DNA of 64,000 nt from Thiobaca trueperi (GTDB lineage: Bacteria; Pseudomonadota; Gammaproteobacteria; Chromatiales; Chromatiaceae), in the NCBI RefSeq assembly GCF_004342175.1, contig NZ_SMAO01000002.1:186001-250000 (forward strand). Direction: 5' to 3'. A program made the translations under genes and the position numbers. This document shows, one piece after another, positions 55,606-64,000 of the stretch. The notes beneath the pieces are model-generated. The model was not told the origin of the DNA. It did not search any database and saw nothing but the letters and a program-made list of their open reading frames with translations. Each line of letters starts with the position of its first letter. The stretch's first letter is position 1.

Positions 55606-57945
55606 ATGGGATTGTTTGTCATGGTGGCCGGTCTCGCCGACCAGGAAATCGAACGCGAACTGCCCATGCTGGAGATGCTGCTGCATTTTCAATACGACAT
55701 CCGTTCGGTGCATCGGCTGCGCCCTGGCCTCTGTCTCCTGCACTATGCCAAGGACAATTACTTTTATACCGCCGGGGATCAGGAGTTCGTCAGAACCGAT
55801 GATTCAGGCGCGATCCGCTCGATCACCCTGCTGCAGGGCTATGCCTGGCGCAACGACAGCCGGACCGGCAGCCGCCCCCTGAGCGCAGCGCAGATCGCCG
55901 ACCTGATCGCCGAGGCCGATCAGGATGCCGCAGCGGTGCGCGCCCGTCTCAACGGTGAGTACGCCATCCTGCATCTCCAGGCTGATGGTTCCTGTCTGGC
56001 CTTCAACGATCTGCTCGGTATCGAGCATATCTATGTCTGCCAGCGGCGGGGGTTGACGATCCTCGCCAATCGGGTCGCGCTGGCTGCCCATCTGGCCGGG
56101 GATCATGACTGGGACATCCCGAATCTGCTCTGGCTCCCGCTCGTCGGTTACCGGATCGGCGAGGGCACCCGTTCGCCCCAGGTGCGCATGATGCCGCAGG
56201 GCGCTCACATCAGGATCCGGGACGGTCAACTGGCGATCCGCGAGGATCCCTGCTTCATGGTCCGCGACTTTCCTGATCGCGCAACCCTGCGCAACGACGA
56301 CGATCTGTTCGAGCGTATCGTCGCGCGTGGTATCGATGCCTCGCTGGCCAGCCTGACCGCCACCTTTGATCACGACGGCCCCATCGTCCTGCCGATCACT
56401 GGCGGCAAGGACTCGCGCCTGGGGCTGGCCTTTGCGCTCCAGGTCTTTCCGGTTGAGCGGCTGCGTCTCTTCACCAACGGCAGCGACGATCATCCCGACG
56501 TGATCGTCGGTCGGATGGTTGCCGAGCGCCTGGGACTCCCGCATGAAACACGTCAGCCGGCACCAGTGCGCGACACCACGCAGGATGCAAACGACCTGTT
56601 GCGGCGTCTGGCGATTCATGCCTTTCAAAACGATGGGATGTTTGGCGCCTGGGATCTCAAGGCCCATCCACGCGCGGGCAATGGTGTCATCTCGGCCGGA
56701 TTCGTCGGCGGCGTCTTCAAGGGCTATCTGCCCAGGCCCTTTCACTTCGATGCCTTGCCAGATCCCGCTCAGTTCATCGCCTCGCATGGCCCCTACGATC
56801 CGCTCAAGCTGTTTCGGCCCGGCGCGCGTGAGCCATTCGATCAGACACTGCGTGAGCGTTTCGCGAATTATTGCGTCTGCACGAACGACTACAACGACAT
56901 CCCTGACCTGCTGCACCTCAAAGAGCGCCTTCCCAACTGGTTTGGCGGCGCCCGGCGACTCGACGCCTACAGTAACCAGGTCGTCAATATTCTCAATAAC
57001 GAATATCTGATCAAGCTGGCCTTTGCGCTCGACTATCGTGAACGTCAGCAGCATGTCATTCATTTCCGTTTGCTGCGTCAACTGGCGCCACAGTTGCTTG
57101 ATGTCCCCTTCGCCGCTCAGTCCTGGAATCCCGAACTGAAGCGCCACGGTGCCGACCCTCGAATATTCAGAGAGCCGGTCACCGCCCCACCGACCACGCC
57201 GCTCCACGGCAGTTGGCAATATACGATCAACCGGAACCCGGATTTTCGCTTGCAGTTGCGCGAGTTGTTTGGCGCCTTCCCCAACTCGCCAATCTGGGAT
57301 TATCTGGATCGGGATGCGTTGCTCGCAAAACTGACGCAAACCGATTTCAGCATGCAGCCACTCATCAGCCTCTACGGACTCTGCACCGTTTTCATGGCCG
57401 TCCACGCGTATTGGCTACCGCTCAAGATGGCAGCCCAGGATGGACGTCCGGATCCGAATATCGTCCGAGTCCGCAATCCATTGACAAAAGACACCTACCG
57501 ACTGCGTGGCGAGCAACTGGAAATCTGCCAGGATGTGCCGGATCAGCCGGCCATCCATTCCATCTGTACGCACCTCATGACCGGCAGCGCTCCGACTAAA
57601 CCGGCTGCCGCCGCTCCGCCAATCGACAACAAGGTTGCGCCAGCCGACGAGGGTTACGTTGATCGCGTTCAGGGCAATATCGTCACCGGCTGGGCCTGGC
57701 ATCCAGCCAATCCCGACGCGCGCGTGCAGATCGATGTCATCGACCCCGCTACAGGTCAATGGCTCGACGACTTCGTCGCCGACACCTTCCGTGGCGATCT
57801 GTTACGGGCGGGCAAAGGCGACGGACGTTATGCCTTTCGTTACGATCTGCAACGGATTCGCGAACGGCTGACCGGTTCCGTGGTTGCTTTTCGTATCAAA
57901 GACAGCGGATTCGAACTCAAGCGTTCACCGGTCACGCTTGCATAA
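55606..57945 (+). CDS. Asparagine-synthase-like protein with C-terminal GWAW domain
   Basis: A 779-residue protein. Residues about 1-200 look like a class II glutamine amidotransferase fold (VRARLNGEYAILHL, LAFNDLLGIEHIYV), but the residue after Met is Gly, not the catalytic Cys, so glutaminase activity is unlikely. Residues about 255-600 form a PP-loop ATPase region with TGGKDSRLG (265-273), a variant of SGGxDS, as in asparagine synthase-type amide ligases. Residues about 685-778 (GYVDRVQGNIVTGWAWHPAN, GDGRYAFRYDL) form the GWAW domain seen in some bacterial surface-polysaccharide proteins. It sits among glycosyltransferases; amidation of a sugar acid or amino-sugar of a surface glycan is a plausible role. 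Confidence 0.7.
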   Translation: MGLFVMVAGLADQEIERELPMLEMLLHFQYDIRSVHRLRPGLCLLHYAKDNYFYTAGDQEFVRTDDSGAIRSITLLQGYAWRNDSRTGSRPLSAAQIADLIAEADQDAAAVRARLNGEYAILHLQADGSCLAFNDLLGIEHIYVCQRRGLTILANRVALAAHLAGDHDWDIPNLLWLPLVGYRIGEGTRSPQVRMMPQGAHIRIRDGQLAIREDPCFMVRDFPDRATLRNDDDLFERIVARGIDASLASLTATFDHDGPIVLPITGGKDSRLGLAFALQVFPVERLRLFTNGSDDHPDVIVGRMVAERLGLPHETRQPAPVRDTTQDANDLLRRLAIHAFQNDGMFGAWDLKAHPRAGNGVISAGFVGGVFKGYLPRPFHFDALPDPAQFIASHGPYDPLKLFRPGAREPFDQTLRERFANYCVCTNDYNDIPDLLHLKERLPNWFGGARRLDAYSNQVVNILNNEYLIKLAFALDYRERQQHVIHFRLLRQLAPQLLDVPFAAQSWNPELKRHGADPRIFREPVTAPPTTPLHGSWQYTINRNPDFRLQLRELFGAFPNSPIWDYLDRDALLAKLTQTDFSMQPLISLYGLCTVFMAVHAYWLPLKMAAQDGRPDPNIVRVRNPLTKDTYRLRGEQLEICQDVPDQPAIHSICTHLMTGSAPTKPAAAAPPIDNKVAPADEGYVDRVQGNIVTGWAWHPANPDARVQIDVIDPATGQWLDDFVADTFRGDLLRAGKGDGRYAFRYDLQRIRERLTGSVVAFRIKDSGFELKRSPVTLA

Positions 57946-57980
57946 CCACCCGAGCGCGCGAACGACTGGCCGAATTGCCT

Positions 57981-60900
57981 TCACCAGGGAATGGCGCGCT
58001 CCGCATCCAGCGCACGCGTGACCTCCAGGATCGTCTGTGCCCGATGGTCGAAGGTGTGTCCGGCGAGGATCCGGGCGCGCGCCTCCTCGCGTCGCGCGGC
58101 GAGACGTCCCGGGTCGGCCAGCAGCTCGCCAACCCGCGCCTTGAGTCCCGCCGGCGTATCGTCATAGGTCGCGACCGCCTCCCCGAAGACATCCCCGAGC
58201 CCTTCGACTGTATCCGAAAGCACCGCCGCCCCGCAGGCGGCGGCGTCGAACAGACGGTTGGAGAGAAAACCCTGTTCGCGCATACCCGGCCAGTGGTCAT
58301 TGAGCAGCACCTGACAACGGCTGTAATAGGTGCGCAGGCGCTCGTTGGGGACATGCTCGCCGCGCAGCGCAGCGCCTGGAATCAGCTTTTCCCAGCGTGT
58401 GCCATAGACGCTCAGCGGCAGACCGGCCTTTAACGCATCGCGCACGATAGGGCGGAACTGCCTGCGCGAATTGCCGACGAACAAGACCTCGTGCGCCGGA
58501 ACGGTCTCATCCGGATCAGGATAGAAGATGGTCGGATCGGTGCATTGCAGCAGCGCCGTCACCGGCACACGCAGACGCGCGCTCAACTGCCCGGCCCAGC
58601 GCTGCGAGGCGACGAAGACATGGTCGTAGCCCTCGTATTCGGCATCCGTCACCTTGTCGGGATGGCTGATGTTCCACATCAGATTGATGTGGTCGGGGCG
58701 CGGCTCATAGACGCTCAGACCCCGCAGCACCAGCACCACATCATCGCCGAAGCCCTCGTCACGATACCATTCGGGCAGGATGTCGATCCTCACCCCGTAA
58801 CCCGCGCGCACCAGCGCCCGTTGCAGGGCGCGCGCGAAATGATAGTCGCCCCATTCTTGAACCGTGTCCCAGGCGGGGGCGGGCACCTTGATGGCAAACC
58901 GCAGACGCTCGCGGCTCCAGTTCGCGAGCAGATCGCGCAACTCGCGGGCGCGATTGGCATAGGTGTGATGCGCCAGCACCTGTTCGCGCAACTGGCGGGT
59001 GAGCGCGATCCGCTGCTCGGGATGGTCGAGATAGGTGCGCAACTGCTGTTCGAGTTCAGCCCGGTCGCGATAGGTCGGCAGCAACCCGCCGAATACCTCT
59101 TCGGCCCCCGCGACGCCGTTGGTGATGGTCAGGACGCCGCTGGCAAGCGCATCGAAGACCCGGCTGTTGACCGAGGCCCAGGGTTTGGTGACATGGTTGG
59201 CGTCGTCCACCAGCAGACGGGTCTGACGGTAGACCGCCGGCAGTTCGTGATAGGGCAGAAAACCCTTCCAATAGGGTTTGAACTGCGGATGTTTGTCCCA
59301 GCCCTGCCCATAGAGGGCGAAGGTCCAGGGCAACTGACGCGGATCGAGCGCCTCAATCTCGCGTTCGGCATTCCAGTGACTGCCGGTGAAGCAGTAATCG
59401 ATTTCTTTGCGCGCATCGGCGAGCGTGATCGCATCGGCGGCTGTCTCGCCACTGTCCAGCGGACTGAAACGGGCCGGATTACAGGCGATCCGCAGCACCT
59501 GTGCATCCTTGCCGTTGACCTCGCGGATGTAGTCGGCAGCCTTGCGCGAGGAACAGAGAAAGAGATCGTAATCATCGAACCAGGGGCGGTCGGCCCAGCG
59601 CTCGAACCAGTTGCGCATCCAGGCGATACGGATCAGACCCGGTTTGCGGTCATGAGTCGTGCGCAGATCATATTGATCGACCATCACGATCAGGATGTCG
59701 ATTCCGCTCAGATCGTAGCAATCCTGCGCCCGATCACGCAGCGCCAGAAAGCGGCACTCCCAGCCACATTCCGAAGCCAGCGCCCCGGCCAGCTCCAGGG
59801 CCGTGAAATAATCCCCGGCGGCGGTCTCGGCATGGGCCTCGGTCACGATGAATCCGACCGTTGGCGGGGCATCGTTCCAGGCCGGATCGGGATCGAAACG
59901 ATCGATGCGTATCCGCCGCTTGAGCGCATAGCCGAAACGCTGCCTGAAGGTTGCGATATTGCCCAGACGACGCTTGCGCACCGCCTGCGAGCGATCACGC
60001 TGCTGGGTCGCGCTTTCGTTATGGATGGCGCTGACCCGTCCCAGCAGGATGCACTCGCGACCCTGCCGCCGATATGTCAGGCAGAGGTCCACATCCTCGT
60101 AGCCATACTGATAGGCCTCATGGAAACCACCCAGCGCCAAAAATTCATCACGTCGGCACAGGAGCGCCGCCGCCGTCACCGCCGACATGCGCCAGGCCTC
60201 GCCGCCCCGCTCGATTTCACCCCGGAGGTTGTGAGGGCGGTAGAAGGCGAATTGACGATCCTCATGAAAACGGATCCCGGCATGCTGGATTTCGCCCGGA
60301 AACTGCGCATGGTCATCTGGATAGAGCAGCTTGAATCCGACCACGCCGATCAGCGGATCCTGCAGGGCGCGCAGACCGGTTTCGATGATCTCGGCGCTGG
60401 TCAGGACGATGTCGTTGTTCAACAGCAGCAGGGTCGGATAGCGCGCCTCGCGAGCGGCAAAATTATTGGATTCGGCATAGCTGCGGTTTTCCTTCAGGGC
60501 AAAGATCCGCAGCGGCAGAATCCGCGCCCAGGTCTCCAGCACGCGCGCGCTGTGATCGGTTGAGGCATGATCGACGATGAGGATTTCGTGCGGCACGCTC
60601 GTCAGATGCTGCTTCAGCGAGGCGCATAACGCCTCCAGCAGGGCCGCGCCGTTGCGGTTCAGAATGATGATCGACACACCGCTCTGACGGATCGCATCCG
60701 GTAAATCCGCCGGCAACGGATAGGTCAGATCCCGCTGCGGCGCACGCTCAGGCCCATTGAGCGTCTCCGCTGCGCGCGGCAACGACACCAGGGTCAGATC
60801 GCGGCGTCCCTGTTGCCATTGCCGCGCCTGAGTGAAAATGGATTGCAGATGATCGACCGCCAGCGGGCCGCGCCGACGCCATAACAGAACCTCGACCGCC

Positions 60901-62321
60901 CGTACCAGCCGATCACCGATCCGCCAGCGCCAGGAAGCCAGGGTTGCCCGCAGATCCAGTTCGGCGGCGTTCATCCAGTCCTGCAGCCGGGCAAGATCAC
61001 GTGCCTGACGCTGCAACTGTTGCTCGGCCTGAGCGAGCATCTGTGTCAGACGCACGATACGATCATCCGGCGGATCGATCAGGGTCGTCTCCGTTTGGTG
61101 CAGTGGCGCTGTTGAAGTCGCCCTCGCAACCTGCCCCGCTTCCCAACGCACGCGCTCCTGTTCATTCTGACGTGCCTGCGCCGCGAAGGCATCCCAAGCC
61201 TTTTCGGCCTCTGTCAGTTGATTGGCCAGCGCCGCGCGGTCCATTTCGCCCTGACGTGCCTGCGCCGCCAGCGCATTCCGAAACCGTTCGGCCTCTGCCA
61301 GTTGACCAGCCAGCGCCGCGCGGGCCATCTCGCCTTGATGAGCCTGAACAGCCAGATCGTTCAATCTCTGCTCGGCGGCCCGCAGTTGTTCAGTCAACGA
61401 CGCCCGTTGAGCCTCGCCGTTTGCGATCTGCGCGTGCGCCGCAGCCAGCAGTGACTCGCGTTCATCGACCTCCTGCCGCAGACGGAGGGTTTGCCAGACT
61501 GCCTGCCAATGCGCGGCGTCCAGCGTCTCGATCCAATGTCGCTGAGTCAATGAGAGCCGCAGCTCGGCAATCAGACGGCCAAAATCACGCTCCTGTTCGC
61601 GGTGGACAGGGTACAGAAGCCCCATTCCTCCCCAGCCAGGCCATGTCAGCATCGCTAATGACGACTGCGCGGACTGCGCAAGAAAATCCTCCACCGCCGT
61701 CAGCACGCCATTCAGCACACCGCCTTCGACGCTGGCGTGGCAGCGATCTGCGTACAGCCCGACCTCTGGCGCAAGCTCGGGCGCACCCGGCATCAGACCC
61801 AGACGCTGCCAGGGTTGCCTGAACCCTTCGGGAATCAGCTCCGGTTCGACATAGCCATCGCGGCGTCCGTAGGGCCAGCCGATTCCAGACAGAAACACCA
61901 GCGGAAAGGCGCGCCCGGCGCCAGCGGCGGTCTTGCCGATCAGGGTCAGGGTGTGGAAGACGCTGTACCAGTTGGGGTCGCCGTCAAGGATGACGGCGTC
62001 CAGATCGTCAAGACGCCACAGCACATTCAGGCCCGGATCGGGATGGAGACGCACGCCCTCCCGATCCCGATTCCCGCACACCGGGTGCCGGTCTGTACCG
62101 ATCAGATCCAGCCGCCCGCCTGCCCCGCGACAATAATCAATCAGTTCATCAATGATCGTCGATGCGCCAATGACCGCCACCCGCCGCGCGTTGACCGCAT
62201 GCAGCGCTGGTGCAATCGCCACCCGCCACCAGCCGTCTTCCGTCTTCTGTCCAGTCGAAAGACCGGTGGGCTCGTTCAGACCAAACATGGGGTCATCCTG
62301 ATCGGGTTGCGTATTCGTCAT
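57981..62321 (-). CDS. Multidomain glycosyltransferase (Rossmann, coiled coil, GT2, two GT4/CgeB-like)
   Basis: A 1446-residue protein. The N-terminus (about 30-270) is a Rossmann-like domain of unknown class (ARRVAVIGASTIIDELIDYC). Residues about 285-470 form a coiled coil with repeats of about 36 residues (QAHQGEMARAALAGQLAEAE and QARQGEMDRAALANQLTEAE). A GT2 domain follows (about 550-800; SGVSIIILNRNGAALLEALC, LLLNNDIVLTSAE, YGYEDVDLCLTYR). Then come a CgeB/GT4-like region (about 820-1130; WASVNSRVFDALASGVL) and a second one (about 1140-1440; MREQGFLSNRLFDAAACGAA). It probably builds or modifies a surface glycan with several linkages. It is transcribed toward, and converges with, the asparagine-synthase-like gene. 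Confidence 0.82.
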   Translation of the reverse strand: MTNTQPDQDDPMFGLNEPTGLSTGQKTEDGWWRVAIAPALHAVNARRVAVIGASTIIDELIDYCRGAGGRLDLIGTDRHPVCGNRDREGVRLHPDPGLNVLWRLDDLDAVILDGDPNWYSVFHTLTLIGKTAAGAGRAFPLVFLSGIGWPYGRRDGYVEPELIPEGFRQPWQRLGLMPGAPELAPEVGLYADRCHASVEGGVLNGVLTAVEDFLAQSAQSSLAMLTWPGWGGMGLLYPVHREQERDFGRLIAELRLSLTQRHWIETLDAAHWQAVWQTLRLRQEVDERESLLAAAHAQIANGEAQRASLTEQLRAAEQRLNDLAVQAHQGEMARAALAGQLAEAERFRNALAAQARQGEMDRAALANQLTEAEKAWDAFAAQARQNEQERVRWEAGQVARATSTAPLHQTETTLIDPPDDRIVRLTQMLAQAEQQLQRQARDLARLQDWMNAAELDLRATLASWRWRIGDRLVRAVEVLLWRRRGPLAVDHLQSIFTQARQWQQGRRDLTLVSLPRAAETLNGPERAPQRDLTYPLPADLPDAIRQSGVSIIILNRNGAALLEALCASLKQHLTSVPHEILIVDHASTDHSARVLETWARILPLRIFALKENRSYAESNNFAAREARYPTLLLLNNDIVLTSAEIIETGLRALQDPLIGVVGFKLLYPDDHAQFPGEIQHAGIRFHEDRQFAFYRPHNLRGEIERGGEAWRMSAVTAAALLCRRDEFLALGGFHEAYQYGYEDVDLCLTYRRQGRECILLGRVSAIHNESATQQRDRSQAVRKRRLGNIATFRQRFGYALKRRIRIDRFDPDPAWNDAPPTVGFIVTEAHAETAAGDYFTALELAGALASECGWECRFLALRDRAQDCYDLSGIDILIVMVDQYDLRTTHDRKPGLIRIAWMRNWFERWADRPWFDDYDLFLCSSRKAADYIREVNGKDAQVLRIACNPARFSPLDSGETAADAITLADARKEIDYCFTGSHWNAEREIEALDPRQLPWTFALYGQGWDKHPQFKPYWKGFLPYHELPAVYRQTRLLVDDANHVTKPWASVNSRVFDALASGVLTITNGVAGAEEVFGGLLPTYRDRAELEQQLRTYLDHPEQRIALTRQLREQVLAHHTYANRARELRDLLANWSRERLRFAIKVPAPAWDTVQEWGDYHFARALQRALVRAGYGVRIDILPEWYRDEGFGDDVVLVLRGLSVYEPRPDHINLMWNISHPDKVTDAEYEGYDHVFVASQRWAGQLSARLRVPVTALLQCTDPTIFYPDPDETVPAHEVLFVGNSRRQFRPIVRDALKAGLPLSVYGTRWEKLIPGAALRGEHVPNERLRTYYSRCQVLLNDHWPGMREQGFLSNRLFDAAACGAAVLSDTVEGLGDVFGEAVATYDDTPAGLKARVGELLADPGRLAARREEARARILAGHTFDHRAQTILEVTRALDAERAIPW

Positions 62322-62334
62322 GGGGCGATGACGC

Positions 62335-63357
62335 TCAACATGAAAGTCTCAGTTTTTTATCCAGACGAAGGATGGCGCGAGCCATTTCAGCGCATAGACG
62401 ATCCATTTTTTCATCCGTTGCCGGAATCGGCTGCCAGGGCGCGACAGCTTTGTCACGATAACATCCGGCGTCCCACCATCCTGGATCGGATTGCAACGCC
62501 TTCAAGGATTCACGGTCCAGATGCCTGTCCAGTTTTCTGTTGCTTTCACTGCACTCACGAATGATGTGGTCTGCATGCTGAGGCGTAATGACCCAGGGTG
62601 TTTCGCCGCTCAGACCAAGATGTCTCGATAAAACAAAATCCATGACGGATGCGCTTGGAGAAGCGCGCAGATCGCGATGACGCTGATATAAACGAAGGAT
62701 TTCCGATGGCAGACCTTTGTTGACCTTATCCTGAGAGTCGCGATTGAAAACAATGCCGGCATGCTCAAAAAAATCGGACACAACATCTTTCCCGAGCAGC
62801 TTCACTTTGACCTGCGAAACACCCGGAACCTGTTTCCATCGGTCAATGAAGCGGTCCCAGCGGATCGATGGCAGGCGATATTCAATGTATTCGTCCAGGC
62901 TTTTTCCGGTCCATGCACCCCATTGCCACCAGGCAGAGTTCATGAATTGAACCTGTGGCCTGATATAGGCAATGACCTCCACCTGAATCCCAAGTCTCTC
63001 GAAGAAAGCGATATCCCTGAAGCCAAGCCCAACATTGAACCAGCCTTCGCTTGAAAAGATCAGACCGTCATGGTCAGCCAGAGCGGTCGCCAGCTTTTTT
63101 CTCGTTTTCGCATACCATTCATCATCAAATGTCTTGATTTCCTTCAAATCTGGCGAAGGGATATATCCGCGCGCATACCGATTCAGCCGTGCTTTCAGCT
63201 CTGACCCAAAACAAACGCCCTCGACTGAATCAAAGACCGCATAGGCATCACGTCGTCCATCCGGCGACAACAGATCCCTGCCCTTTGAGAGTTCTGTTTG
63301 CAAGGCGCTGCTTCCGCATTTGCTGGCGCCGATATGGAAAATGATGCGTTGTGACAT
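62335..63357 (-). CDS. Sulfotransferase-like protein
   Basis: A 340-residue protein with the P-loop-like phosphosulfate-binding start RIIFHIGASKCGSSALQ (residues 4-20), a form of the HIGxxKTGTTxLQ motif of bacterial sulfotransferases. A downstream region IQVEVIAYIRPQVQFMNSAW matches the 3-prime phosphate-binding YxRxP...S stretch. It lies 13 bases before the large glycosyltransferase gene on the same strand and after an exporter ATPase gene, so it probably sulfates the same surface polysaccharide. The acceptor is unknown. The C-terminal half shows no further signature. Confidence 0.75.
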   Translation of the reverse strand: MSQRIIFHIGASKCGSSALQTELSKGRDLLSPDGRRDAYAVFDSVEGVCFGSELKARLNRYARGYIPSPDLKEIKTFDDEWYAKTRKKLATALADHDGLIFSSEGWFNVGLGFRDIAFFERLGIQVEVIAYIRPQVQFMNSAWWQWGAWTGKSLDEYIEYRLPSIRWDRFIDRWKQVPGVSQVKVKLLGKDVVSDFFEHAGIVFNRDSQDKVNKGLPSEILRLYQRHRDLRASPSASVMDFVLSRHLGLSGETPWVITPQHADHIIRECSESNRKLDRHLDRESLKALQSDPGWWDAGCYRDKAVAPWQPIPATDEKMDRLCAEMARAILRLDKKLRLSC

Positions 63358-63439
63358 GGACTGATCTTCCCGGCAGGTTCTGTGATCTCGATAGCGATTT
63401 ATCTCGGGTGATGATGGATGAGATGAAAGCAGAAACCGC

Positions 63440-64000
63440 TTACCTTGACCGTACTGACCTGGTCTGTTTCCGCCGCCGCGCCAGTTCGTCGCGATACGTT
63501 GCCGTCACCTCATCGACCGGACCGACCGCGCGGGTGACTCCCTCTTCGATCCAGACCGCGCGATCACAGAGTTCACGAATCGTTCCGGCGTTATGCGAAA
63601 CCAGCACGATGGTCTTGTCCGAACGAATCCGCGCATGCATGGCCTCGGTCGATTTGGTCCTGAATGATTCGTCACCGACCCCCAGCATCTCATCGATCAG
63701 AAGGATATCCGGCTCGACCTGATAAGCCACCGCAAACCCCAGACGTGCGCGCATCCCCGATGAATAGGTGCTCAGAGGTGCATCGATGAAATCGCCCAGT
63801 TCCGAGAACTCGATGATGGCCTGCATCTGTGCCTCGACTTCACGCCGTCTCAAACCCAGCAGGATGCCGCTGAGGATGGCGTTCTGGCGTCCGGTCAGAT
63901 AGGGCACGAACCCGGTCTGGAGCGACAGGAGCGCGGCCGTGTAGCCATGATTGACGAAGTTTCCGCGATCATGCTTGATGATTCCCGCCAGCAGACGCAT
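63440..64000 (-). CDS. Polysaccharide export ABC ATPase (Wzt/TagH/KpsT type), C-terminal part
   Basis: The last 186 residues of an ABC transporter ATPase; the N-terminal Walker A part lies beyond the right edge. Visible are LLSLQTGFVPYLTGRQNAIL, the signature STYSSGMRARLGFA, Walker B ILLIDEMLGVGDE and the switch SHNAGTI. The wording YSSGMRARL and the GVGDExFR segment are typical of the Wzt/TagH/KpsT group that exports O-antigen, teichoic acid or capsule. The Met at the window edge (MRLLAGI) is internal, since homologues read STLLRLLAGI there. It is upstream of the sulfotransferase on the same strand. Confidence 0.88.
   Translation of the reverse strand: MRLLAGIIKHDRGNFVNHGYTAALLSLQTGFVPYLTGRQNAILSGILLGLRRREVEAQMQAIIEFSELGDFIDAPLSTYSSGMRARLGFAVAYQVEPDILLIDEMLGVGDESFRTKSTEAMHARIRSDKTIVLVSHNAGTIRELCDRAVWIEEGVTRAVGPVDEVTATYRDELARRRKQTRSVRSR

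Overview
The window is GC-rich and looks like chromosome of a Gammaproteobacterium. UbiB, LpxL, LpxD, an sdhCDAB operon, a PomAB-type flagellar stator and a RuBisCO-like protein together point to the purple sulfur bacteria (Chromatiaceae or close relatives). That placement is inference, because no rRNA or single diagnostic marker is present. I saw no tRNA, rRNA, CRISPR array or intact insertion sequence.

Layout. 1-5.7 kb: end of ubiB, glucokinase, a small HMA metallochaperone, an LpxL-type acyltransferase, a DUF389 membrane protein, a DUF433/DUF5615 toxin-antitoxin-like pair and a flippase-like membrane protein. 5.7-9.7 kb: sdhC-D-A, then a palindromic repeat and a DUF29 gene, then sdhB. 9.7-16 kb: a decayed patch (HNH endonuclease and YoeB toxin remnants), then one 1739-codon gene with a Cap4-like nuclease domain fused to a STAND-type P-loop NTPase and a long helical tail, which is the plan of Avs anti-phage proteins. 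16.2-22.6 kb: a RuBisCO-like protein gene diverging from a corrinoid protein, a UroD/MtaA-like methyltransferase and a large hybrid kinase with a DUF1638-like sensor domain. I read this as one methyl-transfer and signalling module. 22.8-28.2 kb: a hemerythrin-like protein, a receiver-less LytTR regulator next to argH, a methyltransferase-like membrane protein, argE and a coiled-coil DUF3782/PD-(D/E)XK protein. 28.2-37.2 kb: a GNAT-peptidase C39 fusion and its usual RimK/RLAN ATP-grasp partner, separated by a substrate-binding-protein/histidine-kinase fusion and a REC-GAF-HD-GYP-hemerythrin regulator; then a secreted repeat protein. 37.3-43.6 kb: lpxD, then a TetR-controlled RND efflux pair with a readable promoter and operator. 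43.8-45.7 kb: an AbiL-like (RloA/RloB) defence pair. 45.8-48 kb: pomA-pomB-pilZ. 48.2-54.5 kb: a YgiQ radical SAM protein, then SapC with a type I secretion ATPase and adaptor (a sapCDE-like set). 54.5-64 kb: surface polysaccharide genes (glycosyltransferases, an asparagine-synthase-like protein, a sulfotransferase and the start of a Wzt/TagH-type exporter ATPase).

The most distinctive signal is a family of short palindromic elements. Each has a core of about 79 bp with ends ACCGCG...CGCGGT, flanked by TTAA or a near match. I find five full or nearly full copies in two subfamilies, plus two partial ones. One copy has interrupted another repeat exactly at a TTAA, so the empty site can be rebuilt and matches an intact copy elsewhere in the window. 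Several copies supply or overlap the stop codon of the upstream gene. I know of no name for this family; it behaves like a MITE.
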